From an uncultured bacterium (GTDB taxonomy: Bacteria > Bacillota > Clostridia > Lachnospirales > Lachnospiraceae), in contig CAMTMP010000001.1 of NCBI GenBank assembly GCA_947073545.1, forward strand, positions 272,871 to 336,870: 64,000 nt of DNA, given 5' to 3'. The position numbers and the translations under genes are program-made. Below, piece after piece: positions 16,837 through 25,059 of the stretch (the stretch's first letter is position 1; each line of letters opens with the position of its first letter). Under the pieces are notes generated by a model that was not told the DNA's origin, did no database searches, and worked only from the letters and a program-made list of their open reading frames with translations.

Positions 16837-18027
16837 ATGGAAAGAAAAGTAGGAACAGTATCGAGAGGTATACGCTGCCCGATTATCCGACAGGGAGATG
16901 ATTTGGCGAAGATTGTTGTGGACAGTGTGATGGACGCGTCCGAGGCGGAAGGGTTTGCGCTTCGTGACAGGGATGTGATTGCGGTGACGGAGTCCATCGT
17001 GGCGAGGGCGCAGGGTAACTATGCCACAGTGGAGGCGATTGCCCAGGATGTGAGGGAAAAGCTCGGCGGTGAGACGATCGGCGTTATTTTTCCTATTTTA
17101 TCGAGGAACCGCTTTGCGATCTGCTTAAGGGGAATCGCAATGGGCGCGAAGAAGATTGTGCTGATGCTCAGTTATCCAAGCGATGAAGTGGGCAATGAGC
17201 TCGTCTCACTGGATCAATTGGATGGGGCGGGGATCAATCCTTACAGCGATGTGCTGACACTGGAAAAATACCGCGAACTTTTTGGAGAGAATAAGCATCC
17301 GTTTACCGGGGTGGATTATGTGGCGTATTATGAAGAGCTGATCAAAGAGGCGGGCGCGGAGGTAGAGATTCTCTTTGCCAACGACTGCCGCAGTATTCTT
17401 CCTTATACAAAGAAAGTGATAAACTGCGATATTCACACGCGGGCGCGCACGAAGAGGCTTCTCAGGGACGCGGGCGTGGAGGTTGTTGCCGGGTTGGACG
17501 ATATTTTGAACCAGCCTGTAAACGGCAGCGGATGCAACGAGAAATACGGTCTGCTTGGCTCCAATAAGTCCACCGAGGACACGATCAAGTTGTTCCCGAG
17601 GGAGTGTACTGATCTGGTGATGGATATCCAGAAAGCTATTTTGGACAGAACCGGCAAACATGTGGAAGTTATGGTCTACGGTGACGGCGCGTTCAAAGAC
17701 CCGGTAGGAAAGATTTGGGAGCTTGCCGACCCCTGCGTTTCTCCCGCCAGCACGCCGGGGCTGGAGGGTACGCCCAATGAAGTGAAATTAAAATATCTGG
17801 CGGACAATGATTTTAAGGACTTGTCCGGAGAGGCGCTCAAGGAAGCGATTTCTGACCGGATCAGGGAGAAGAAGGACAATCTGGTAGGCGATATGGCGTC
17901 TCAGGGCACAACGCCGAGACGGCTGACGGATCTGATCGGTTCTCTGTGCGACCTGACAAGCGGTTCGGGCGACAAGGGCACGCCGGTGGTTTTGATTCAG
18001 GGATATTTTGATAATTATGTGAGTTAG
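16837..18027 (+). CDS. Coenzyme F420-0:L-glutamate ligase (CofE)-like protein
   Basis: A 396-residue protein of the CofE/F420 ligase family. The N-terminal core (CPIIRQGDDLAKIV, DRDVIAVTESIVARAQGNYA) matches archaeal CofE, which adds glutamate to F420-0 using GTP. The protein is longer than CofE (about 250 residues), with an extra C-terminal half including VMVYGDGAFKDPVGKIWELAD. No other F420 biosynthesis genes are present and Lachnospiraceae are not known to make F420, so the true acceptor is probably different. The start at 16837 has AAGGGA upstream. It leads a co-directional run of genes ending with adenosylhomocysteinase. Confidence 0.8.
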   Translation: MERKVGTVSRGIRCPIIRQGDDLAKIVVDSVMDASEAEGFALRDRDVIAVTESIVARAQGNYATVEAIAQDVREKLGGETIGVIFPILSRNRFAICLRGIAMGAKKIVLMLSYPSDEVGNELVSLDQLDGAGINPYSDVLTLEKYRELFGENKHPFTGVDYVAYYEELIKEAGAEVEILFANDCRSILPYTKKVINCDIHTRARTKRLLRDAGVEVVAGLDDILNQPVNGSGCNEKYGLLGSNKSTEDTIKLFPRECTDLVMDIQKAILDRTGKHVEVMVYGDGAFKDPVGKIWELADPCVSPASTPGLEGTPNEVKLKYLADNDFKDLSGEALKEAISDRIREKKDNLVGDMASQGTTPRRLTDLIGSLCDLTSGSGDKGTPVVLIQGYFDNYVS

Positions 18028-18068
18028 TGAAACGGTCGAAGGAAAACAGGATATCACAGGAGGGCAAT

Positions 18069-19028
18069 ATGAAGCTGGTAGTTTTGGAGCGCAACAGCGT
18101 GGGAACGGATGTGGACGTGAGCTGTTATGAAAAATTCGGGGAGGTGGAATACTACCCCAACACGGTGGCGGAGAATACGGCGGAGCGGGTGAAGGACGCG
18201 GATATCGTTATCGTGAACAAAGCGCCCATGAATGAGAGCACTTTGAAGGATGCGCCGAATGTGAAGCTGATCTGTCTGTTTGCGACAGGTTTTGATAATG
18301 TGGATCTGGCGTACTGCAAAAGCCGCGGCATCAAAGTTGCAAATGTGGTGAACTACAGCACGGCGGCGGTGGTGCAGCACACAATTCTGCTTGCGCTGGC
18401 CCTTGAAGAGAAGCTGGTTCATTATGATAATTACGTGAAATCGGGCGAATATGGCGCGCAGGATCGGTTTTCCAATTTCGACAGACCTTTTCGCGAGCTT
18501 GCGGGAAAGACCTGGGGCATTGTGGGCATGGGAAATATCGGCCGCGGGGTAGCGCGTGTGGCGCAGGCCATGGGATGCAAGGTAATTTTTTATTCCGCTT
18601 CCGGTAATAGCACTTGTACAGAATATGAGCGGGTAGAGCTTGATGTGCTCTTTGCGCAGTCGGATATTTTGTCCCTGCACTGTCCTCTGAGCGACAGAAC
18701 GAGAGGGCTTATCAACAAAGAGGCGTTTTCCAAGATGAAGCAGTCCGCTGTTCTTGTCAACGTGGCGAGGGGTCCGGTGGTGGATACACAGGCGCTCTAT
18801 GAGGCGCTGACGCGGGGGCAGATCGCGGCTGCGGGTCTTGACGTACTGGAGAAGGAACCCATCAGCAGGGATAATCCGTTAAATGAGATCAAGGACAGCA
18901 CAAAGCTGATTATCACCCCCCATCTGGCGTGGGCGAGCACGGAGGCGAGGGAGCGTCTGGTGGATGAAGTGGTGAAAAACATACAGGCGTTTCTGGAAGG
19001 AGAAGACAGGAACATAGTTAATAAGTAA
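18069..19028 (+). CDS. D-isomer-specific 2-hydroxyacid dehydrogenase
   Basis: A 319-residue NAD-dependent dehydrogenase of the D-2-hydroxyacid family. The Rossmann motif GIVGMGNIGRGVARVAQAMG, the catalytic Arg (NVARGPVVDTQALYEAL), Glu (LDVLEKEP) and His (ITPHLAWAS) are all in place. AGGAGGG sits five bases before the ATG at 18069. It starts 41 bp after the CofE-like gene. Substrates in this family include glycerate, lactate and phosphoglycerate; the neighbourhood suggests a link to methyl-cycle or amino-acid metabolism but does not name a substrate. Confidence 0.9.
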   Translation: MKLVVLERNSVGTDVDVSCYEKFGEVEYYPNTVAENTAERVKDADIVIVNKAPMNESTLKDAPNVKLICLFATGFDNVDLAYCKSRGIKVANVVNYSTAAVVQHTILLALALEEKLVHYDNYVKSGEYGAQDRFSNFDRPFRELAGKTWGIVGMGNIGRGVARVAQAMGCKVIFYSASGNSTCTEYERVELDVLFAQSDILSLHCPLSDRTRGLINKEAFSKMKQSAVLVNVARGPVVDTQALYEALTRGQIAAAGLDVLEKEPISRDNPLNEIKDSTKLIITPHLAWASTEARERLVDEVVKNIQAFLEGEDRNIVNK

Positions 19029-19102
19029 GAAAGAGCTTATGGCGAGGCAACGGGCTTTGGCGTATCATTTTGGGAGAGCGAACAGAAAAGAGGTAGCAGA
19101 AC

Positions 19103-20404
19103 ATGGGAATTATCATTGAAAATATACTGGCGGTGCTGCCGGAGGGAACGGAGGACGTTATCCGAGAGACGACACTTTATATCGAGGGGGATAAAATAAC
19201 GGGTATCGCTGATAAGCCTGCGGGATTTACCGCTGATAAGGTGATTGACGGCACGGATAAGCTGGTGATTCCGGGTCTGATCAACTGCCACACCCATTCC
19301 TACATGTCCTTTATGAGAAATGTGGCGGACGATCTCTCCTTTATGGACTGGCTTTTTGGCACCATTGATCCGATCGAACAGCAGATGACGGACGAGGATA
19401 CTTATTGGGGTGCGAATCTGGCGATCATTGAAATGATGAAGAGCGGAACTACCTGCTTTAACGATATGCAGATGAATATCCACCAGACGACCCGCGCGGT
19501 GAAGGAGTCCGGTATGCGTGCCGTGATTTGCCGTGGTCTTGTGGGAAGCGGCAATGATGAGGCAGGGCAGTCGCGTCTGCGCCAGGCTTACGAGGAGAGG
19601 GATGCCGCGAAAGACTGTGACCGCCTTACATTTAAACTGGGGCCTCATGCACCTTACACTTGCGACGACGAGTTTTTGAAGATCGTGGCGGCCGAGGCCA
19701 AAAAGGAGAACATGGGCATTCATGTGCATCTGTCGGAGAGCGAAAGTGAGATCTCTCAGATTCAGGAGAAGTATGGATGCACGCCAATTGCTCTGGCGGA
19801 GAAGTGCGGTATTTTCGATGTGTCTGCAATCGCGGCGCACTGTGTACAGGTGACGGATGAGGATATTGCTATCTTAAAACGGAAAAATGTAAGTGTGGTG
19901 ACCAACCCGGCCAGCAATATGAAGCTGGGGAACGGCTTTGCACCTATTGCAAAAATGCTTGATGCGGGCATCAATGTATGTCTTGGTACGGACGGGGCGG
20001 CGAGCAATAACTGTCTGAATATGTTCCACGAGCTGAGCCTGCTGACATTGATTCACAAAGGCACGGGAAAGACGCCGCAGTGTGTCAGTGCTAAAGAAGG
20101 CTTCCGTATAGCCACCATCAACGGCGCGAAGGCGCTTGGGCTGGAGAAGGAGATTGGTTCTATTGAAGTCGGCAAGAAAGCGGATCTGGCGATTCTTGAT
20201 CTGAATACGCCCTCCCTTACGCCCAGAAACAATCTGCTTGCCGGGCTGTCCTATTCTGCTAACGGTTCCGAGGTCGAGACGGTGATCATCAACGGGCGGA
20301 TTACGATGGAAAACCGCAGGATTTTGACGGTAGACGAGAAACTGGTTTACGGTAAGATACAGGATATTATCGTCAGAATGGGATTAGACAAGAAAACTTA
20401 CTAA
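19103..20404 (+). CDS. Amidohydrolase, S-adenosylhomocysteine/5'-methylthioadenosine deaminase type
   Basis: A 433-residue member of the MTA/SAH deaminase group of metal-dependent amidohydrolases. The metal site is complete: NCHTHSYMSFMRN, IHVHLSESESE, AAHCVQVTDED and LGTDGAASNNCLNM. The C-terminal beta-sandwich (GKKADLAILDLN) is typical. Such enzymes convert SAH to S-inosylhomocysteine. With an archaeal-like adenosylhomocysteinase two genes downstream, this suggests the inosyl route of SAH recycling. The ATG at 19103 follows AAGAGGTAGCAGAAC. The gap to the dehydrogenase is 74 bp. Confidence 0.9.
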   Translation: MGIIIENILAVLPEGTEDVIRETTLYIEGDKITGIADKPAGFTADKVIDGTDKLVIPGLINCHTHSYMSFMRNVADDLSFMDWLFGTIDPIEQQMTDEDTYWGANLAIIEMMKSGTTCFNDMQMNIHQTTRAVKESGMRAVICRGLVGSGNDEAGQSRLRQAYEERDAAKDCDRLTFKLGPHAPYTCDDEFLKIVAAEAKKENMGIHVHLSESESEISQIQEKYGCTPIALAEKCGIFDVSAIAAHCVQVTDEDIAILKRKNVSVVTNPASNMKLGNGFAPIAKMLDAGINVCLGTDGAASNNCLNMFHELSLLTLIHKGTGKTPQCVSAKEGFRIATINGAKALGLEKEIGSIEVGKKADLAILDLNTPSLTPRNNLLAGLSYSANGSEVETVIINGRITMENRRILTVDEKLVYGKIQDIIVRMGLDKKTY

Positions 20405-20434
20405 ATAATTATAGAATTTTAAGAACTTTTTTGT

Positions 20435-20581
20435 TATAATCTACATATAAGCATTGAGCAGTGCACATCCGTCAGAAAAACAGCGTCGGAGAGCCTGCTC
20501 GCCGAAGCAGTTATTCTGACGGATGTATAGGGCGAAAGCCCGTGAGCGAGATGAAGCGAAGCGGAATCGAGCTTGCACTGC
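20435..20581 (+). ncRNA. Promoter and candidate structured leader RNA of the HDOD gene
   Basis: A TATAAT box (20435-20440) is followed by a strongly folded segment. The closing stem is GCAGTGCA (20458-20465) with TGCACTGC (20574-20581). Inside it lies a perfect 12-bp stem CATCCGTCAGAA/TTCTGACGGATG (20466-20477, 20514-20525) and a GGGC-GAAA-GCCC tetraloop hairpin (20530-20541). The ribosome binding site of the HDOD gene starts about 17 bases after the closing stem. The fold spans almost the whole intergenic region, which fits a cis-acting leader or an inserted palindromic element. No named RNA class is recognised. Confidence 0.5.
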
Positions 20582-20615
20582 GGAAGAAAAAGGTATTTGG
20601 GGGAGGGGAACGGAT

Positions 20616-21848
20616 ATGCTAGCAACACTGATACCATATTTTGATAAGGACATGAAGGTCTCAGCTTACGCACTGGCTTCACAGAGGGAAAACAGCCTCT
20701 TGAACCCACCGATTTTCGGTTCGAGCAGTCCAAATGGTCTGGCGGAAATCGAAGGTCTGGAAATTGTACATAATATAGGCATAGACACATTGTCGCCGGG
20801 AACGGTAGTGTTGATTCCGGTAAGTCATATTGCGGTATTTTCAGATCTTGAGACAAAATGTGATGAGTTCCGAGGCAGGGTTGTTCTCACGTTTGACAAT
20901 GAGGTGGAGAATAGCGAGGCATACAGGAACCGTTTTGCACAGTTGAAGGAAAAAGGGTATATGCTGGCAATGTCAAAACTTCCTGTGAGCCGGTATGAGG
21001 AAAATGGCGATCTGCTTAAGCTGATGGATTATGTTATTTTAGACCAAAAAGAGGTAGACATTGTCAAGGCGAAGAACTATTTCAAAAAGATGTATCCCAA
21101 GATCAAGATATGCGTGGGGAATATTGACAGTCAGGAAATTTTTGACAGCCTGAAAGACGATGAAGATTTCTATCGATTTGAAGGTAAGTTTTACCGCATC
21201 CCGATCACAAAGGGAGAGAATGAGGTTTCCCCGTTAAAGATCAATTATCTGGAGCTTATGAACATTGTTAATTCGCCGGATTTTGAGCTGACGAAGGCGG
21301 CGGATGTCATTGGACGTGATACTGCGCTTGTGGTGGAACTGCTTAAAATGGTGAACCACATCGCCATCAATTCTCAGGTAACGTCCATCCGTCACGCGGC
21401 GGCAATTCTCGGGCAGCGTGAGTTGAAAAAGTGGATCAATACCGTGATCACGAAGGAGCTGTGTGCGGACAGACCCAACGAGGTAGCGAGAACTTCCATG
21501 CTTCGCGCGAAGTTTATGGAGTGTCTGGCTCCGGTATTCGGACTGGGTGTGAAGTCCGCGGAAGTATTTCTGATGGGCCTGTTCTCTATACTGAATATTA
21601 TCCTGAATATGCCCATGGAAGATGCGCTCAAGATGGTTACGGTGTCCAAGGAGATTGAGGACGCGCTTGTCCGGGGTACGGGAGATCTGGCAGGGATTTA
21701 CTCCTTTGTGGTAAACTATGAGGCTGCCGACTGGCAGGAAATCAGCAGACAGCTTATTGTGCTGAATGTGGACACTAACACGATTTATCAGGCGTACACC
21801 GAGACAGTCTGCTGGTATAAGGAGATGTTTTTCGAGACAAGTGTATAA
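20616..21848 (+). CDS. HDOD-domain protein (YuxH-like, degenerate EAL plus HDOD)
   Basis: A 410-residue signalling protein. Residues 1-195 resemble the degenerate EAL-like half of YuxH proteins, without EAL catalytic motifs. From about residue 205 an HDOD domain is clear (LKINYLELMNIVNSPDFELT, KMVNHIAINSQVTSIRHAA, ILGQRELKKWIN). HDOD domains lack the HD metal site and act in protein-protein signalling. GGGGAGGGGAACGG precedes the ATG at 20616. It sits between the SAH deaminase and adenosylhomocysteinase genes, but has its own promoter and structured leader. Confidence 0.85.
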   Translation: MLATLIPYFDKDMKVSAYALASQRENSLLNPPIFGSSSPNGLAEIEGLEIVHNIGIDTLSPGTVVLIPVSHIAVFSDLETKCDEFRGRVVLTFDNEVENSEAYRNRFAQLKEKGYMLAMSKLPVSRYEENGDLLKLMDYVILDQKEVDIVKAKNYFKKMYPKIKICVGNIDSQEIFDSLKDDEDFYRFEGKFYRIPITKGENEVSPLKINYLELMNIVNSPDFELTKAADVIGRDTALVVELLKMVNHIAINSQVTSIRHAAAILGQRELKKWINTVITKELCADRPNEVARTSMLRAKFMECLAPVFGLGVKSAEVFLMGLFSILNIILNMPMEDALKMVTVSKEIEDALVRGTGDLAGIYSFVVNYEAADWQEISRQLIVLNVDTNTIYQAYTETVCWYKEMFFETSV

Positions 21849-21880
21849 AGTATCATTTGTCTTGTGAACATAAAATAATA

Positions 21881-21913
21881 AGTGATGATAGGACAGACGA
21901 CCATCACTATAAT
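21881..21913 (+). promoter_or_regulatory. Dyad and -10 element upstream of adenosylhomocysteinase
   Basis: AGTGATG (21881-21887) pairs with CATCACT (21902-21908), and its right arm runs straight into a TATAAT (21908-21913) 40 bp before the ATG. The -35 is poor, so an activator or repressor acting at the dyad is plausible. No SAH riboswitch motif was found here. Confidence 0.4.
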
Positions 21914-21952
21914 AAAAATTCGGCTGATTAATTATTGTAGGAGGACACTATC

Positions 21953-23200
21953 ATGAGCAGTGAAATCAGAGACATTAATCTTGCCGAATCCGGTGAGAGA
22001 AAAATCGAGTGGGTTAAGAGGAACTGCGACCTGCTTCGCACCCTGGAAAAGGAATTTTCCGAGAGCAAACCTTTTGCGGGCAAGAAGGTGACGCTTTCCG
22101 TACATCTCGAGGCGAAAACCGCATACCTTTGTCTGGTGCTTGCGGCGGGCGGCGCTGAGATGTATGTGACAGGATCAAACCCTTTGTCTACTCAGGACGA
22201 TGTGGCGGCAGCGCTTGTAAAGGCGGGGCTTGAGGTACATGCTTGGTACAATGCGACGCCGGAAGAGTACGAGACGCATATCCGCCATGTGCTGGAGGCG
22301 GAACCCAATATCATCATTGATGACGGCGGCGATCTGGTGACGATGGTGCATACACAGATGCCTCACCTCATTCCGAACATTATCGGCGGCTGTGAGGAGA
22401 CGACCACAGGCATTATTCGTCTGGAGGCGATGAACAATGCGGGAGAGTTGAAATTCCCCATGGTTCGCGTCAACAATGCGGCATGCAAGCATTTCTTTGA
22501 CAACAGATACGGCACAGGCCAGTCCGTATGGGACGGCATCAACAGAACCACGAATCTGATCGTGGCAGGAAAGATTGTCGTTGTGGCAGGCTATGGCTGG
22601 TGCGGTAAAGGCACGGCTATGAGAGCAAAAGGTCTGGGCGCACGGGTTATCGTGACAGAGATTGATCCGATCAAGGCGATTGAGGCAGTGATGGACGGCT
22701 TCGATGTGATGCCGATGAAGGAAGCGGCTAAAGTGGGTGATTTCTTCATCACTGTGACGGGCTGTGACGGCGTAATTGACAAAGAGGATTTTGCGGAGAT
22801 GAAAGAGGGCGCAATCCTTTGCAACGCAGGACATTTTGACTGTGAGATCGACATGGCGTGGCTGAAAGCGAATGCAGTGGAGACGAGAGAACAGCGCAAG
22901 AACATTATGGGCTATAAGCTGCCTACAGGTCAGTGGATCTTCGTACTTGCCGAAGGACGTCTCGTAAATCTGGCGGCAGGCGACGGGCATCCCGCTGAGA
23001 TTATGGATATGAGCTTTGCGATTCAGGCGCTCTCCGCGAAGTATCTGGTGGAGCACGCAAGTGAGCTTACCGAGAAGCTGATCGATGTGCCGGAAGAAGT
23101 AGACAAGGATGTGGCGAAGAGAAAGCTTGCATTCCTTGGCAAAGAAATCGACGTACTGACGCCGGAGCAGGAGAAATATCTCAATAGCTATACGGTGTAA
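21953..23200 (+). CDS. ahcY: Adenosylhomocysteinase / S-inosylhomocysteine hydrolase-type enzyme
   Basis: A 415-residue NAD-dependent hydrolase that splits S-adenosylhomocysteine (or S-inosylhomocysteine) to homocysteine. The substrate region TLSVHLEAKTAYL, the NNAACKHFFDNRYGTGQSVW stretch, the NAD loop GYGWCGKGTAMRAKGLGA and CNAGHFDCEID are intact. The KHFFDNRYGTGQS form is of the archaeal/Thermotoga type, and the C-terminus lacks the usual DHYRY-like end. In Methanocaldococcus a similar protein works on S-inosylhomocysteine after a deaminase. AGGAGG lies upstream of the ATG. The deaminase gene is two genes upstream. Confidence 0.9.
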   Translation: MSSEIRDINLAESGERKIEWVKRNCDLLRTLEKEFSESKPFAGKKVTLSVHLEAKTAYLCLVLAAGGAEMYVTGSNPLSTQDDVAAALVKAGLEVHAWYNATPEEYETHIRHVLEAEPNIIIDDGGDLVTMVHTQMPHLIPNIIGGCEETTTGIIRLEAMNNAGELKFPMVRVNNAACKHFFDNRYGTGQSVWDGINRTTNLIVAGKIVVVAGYGWCGKGTAMRAKGLGARVIVTEIDPIKAIEAVMDGFDVMPMKEAAKVGDFFITVTGCDGVIDKEDFAEMKEGAILCNAGHFDCEIDMAWLKANAVETREQRKNIMGYKLPTGQWIFVLAEGRLVNLAAGDGHPAEIMDMSFAIQALSAKYLVEHASELTEKLIDVPEEVDKDVAKRKLAFLGKEIDVLTPEQEKYLNSYTV

Positions 23201-23253
23201 GTAAATACAAATTCGAAAAAGAGTATTATATTGCGGATTGCAGTAAAGGATGT

Positions 23254-23280
23254 GAAAGGGTCGTCTAAAACGACCCTTTC
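23254..23280 (+). terminator. Perfect 11-bp hairpin after ahcY
   Basis: GAAAGGGTCGT (23254-23264) pairs with ACGACCCTTTC (23270-23280) around a CTAAA loop, 54 bp after the stop. No T-run follows directly, so it is a terminator or RNA-stabilising hairpin of uncertain strength. The convergent GH43 gene may use it as well. Confidence 0.5.
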
Positions 23281-23331
23281 AGACTGTAGACAATGATCCT
23301 TTTACGTCGGCAGCTCCTTTTCGCATTTTGC

Positions 23332-24960
23332 TTATTTTGAAATATATTCCAGAAAATCAAAGTCCGCGTAATGCTCATGTTTCACTCTGTCCGCGCAGGT
23401 CAGTCCCACCATGGTTCCTGTAAATTCCCCGTACTCGCAGTATTCGTCAGAAAATTTGCTGGTATCAAATGTTTTCCCTATTTTCTGATAGTTGTTTCCG
23501 TCGTAGCTCCATTCAAACCAGGACTCCCGTCCTTCGATATAAAGCCGAAGATAAACAGGCACGTCCTCTACCGGGATTCTGGAATTTAAAAACTCCGTTT
23601 TCTGCCCGTTTTCCAGATGAATGATGGAAAGCGCGCTCTGCCCCAGCGTTTCGCTGTAATATTTCCGCAGATTGATATAATTCATATTGTCATAATACAG
23701 GATCAGACCTGCGCTGTGCTGGTGGATTTCTGGTGTAAAGTCCATTTTTGTGGTAATCCGTCCGTGGAGGGAGCGGAGCTTTCTCGCCAGGATGCTCACT
23801 TTGTTCAGCGAGGTGCGCGACTCCTGGCCTCGCAGGCGCACGAACCCCGGTCTGGCGGTCACGTCTGCAAAACTTTCCGGCATAATCCGCGGGGCGTAAT
23901 ACCAGATATTTAAGGTATCTTGATTGAAGTCATCACGATCCGGTATCTGCGGCATGGGGTACTCCGGCAGGGCGCTTTCCGGCACTTTAAGCTTTGCCAG
24001 ATTGCCGCCGCCTTCCAGACGAAGCCAGTGATTTTCGGTCCACTCCATTTTCTGGATTGCCGTTTCCCGTCCCAGTGTACAGCGCAGCTCCGGGACAAAG
24101 GGACGGGCAGTCAGATGCACCATATAGACTTCCCCGGTCTGCGTTTCCACGTAGCTTCCGTGACCAGACTTTTGTAAAAGGGATTCCGGATTATAGTATT
24201 TGGGCTTTAAATGATCCGGGTTATGCCGCTCGTAGGACTCACCGGGGGTCGAGGTCAGGATCGGATTCATCGGATCCTTTTCATAAGGACCCCAGACATT
24301 TTTGGAACGTCCCATGGTTACACAATGGTTGTAACCCGTCCCGCCCTCCGCGCACATAATATAATAATAGTCGCCGCGCCTTGTCAAATGCGGCGCTTCG
24401 ATACATCCTCTGTCGGTTCCGCCCTGCCAGATGCGTCTGGGGTAGCCAAGAATTTTCTGTTCTTTCGGATCGTATTCTACCATGCAGATAGCGCCCGGCT
24501 TTTCATAGCCTTCTCTCGTTTCCCATTCTAAGGAAACAAGCCATTTGCGCCCGTCATAATCATGAAAAAGCGAAGCGTCGAAGCCGGAGGAATGGAGATA
24601 GACAGGCTTGCTCCACGGACCTTTCATGTCCTTTGCCGTGATTACGAAATTGTCCACATCGAAGTAGCGGGCATTCATGGAATTCATAATGCCGTATACG
24701 ACATAGAACAGATCTTCCTCCTCACAATAGGTCAGGCAAGGCGCCCAGATTCCCTTTGCAGAAGGGAGTCTGGTCAGATCTACCCCGGATTCCTGCGTGA
24801 TGACATGGCTGTAAAGCTCCCAGTTTTTCAGGTCTTTAGAATGATAAACGGGGATGCCCGGCAGCCACTCAAAAGAGGACACCGCTAGGTAGTAGTCATC
24901 GCCCTTTCTGCAGATACATGGATCGGGATGGAATCCCGGCAAAATTGGATTGATAATCAT
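23332..24960 (-). CDS. Glycoside hydrolase family 43 beta-xylosidase-type enzyme
   Basis: A 542-residue GH43 enzyme with the five-bladed propeller and C-terminal beta-sandwich of the beta-xylosidase subgroup. The catalytic base Asp is in the N-terminal PGFHPDPCICRKG motif, the pKa-modulating Asp in SGFDASLFHD, and the acid Glu in GCIEAPHLTRRG. Length fits family members (about 530-560 residues) and there is no signal peptide, so it acts on imported oligosaccharides. AGGAGGACACT precedes the ATG. It is the last gene of a three-gene operon (GH5, transporter, GH43), whose transporter is broken. Confidence 0.9.
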   Translation of the reverse strand: MIINPILPGFHPDPCICRKGDDYYLAVSSFEWLPGIPVYHSKDLKNWELYSHVITQESGVDLTRLPSAKGIWAPCLTYCEEEDLFYVVYGIMNSMNARYFDVDNFVITAKDMKGPWSKPVYLHSSGFDASLFHDYDGRKWLVSLEWETREGYEKPGAICMVEYDPKEQKILGYPRRIWQGGTDRGCIEAPHLTRRGDYYYIMCAEGGTGYNHCVTMGRSKNVWGPYEKDPMNPILTSTPGESYERHNPDHLKPKYYNPESLLQKSGHGSYVETQTGEVYMVHLTARPFVPELRCTLGRETAIQKMEWTENHWLRLEGGGNLAKLKVPESALPEYPMPQIPDRDDFNQDTLNIWYYAPRIMPESFADVTARPGFVRLRGQESRTSLNKVSILARKLRSLHGRITTKMDFTPEIHQHSAGLILYYDNMNYINLRKYYSETLGQSALSIIHLENGQKTEFLNSRIPVEDVPVYLRLYIEGRESWFEWSYDGNNYQKIGKTFDTSKFSDEYCEYGEFTGTMVGLTCADRVKHEHYADFDFLEYISK

Positions 24961-25000
24961 AGTGTCCTCCTAATCGATTCATTTCACACGGTTTTTTATT

Positions 25001-25054
25001 CCTGTGAGCAGCGAGTCAAAGTTGTTACAGCATGACCTTTGCAGCTGCTACAGG
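25001..25054. repeat. Palindromic element at the 3' end of the transporter gene
   Basis: CCTGTGAGCAGC (25001-25012) pairs with GCTGCTACAGG (25044-25054) with one bulged base, and an inner CAAAG/CTTTG stem is present (25017-25021, 25037-25041). It lies between the transporter relic and GH43. A shortened look-alike (CCTGCGAGTAGCGAG) occurs near 30837. It may be an interspersed palindrome acting as an attenuator or terminator. Confidence 0.4.
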
Positions 25055-25059
25055 GTATT

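Noticed and set aside
21849..21952. SAH riboswitch before adenosylhomocysteinase
   Set aside because: The conserved SAH riboswitch core was not found; only a short dyad and a -10 element are present.
22175..23056. A 293-codon minus-strand frame inside ahcY
   Set aside because: Shadow of a well-conserved gene; no start signal and no recognisable domain.
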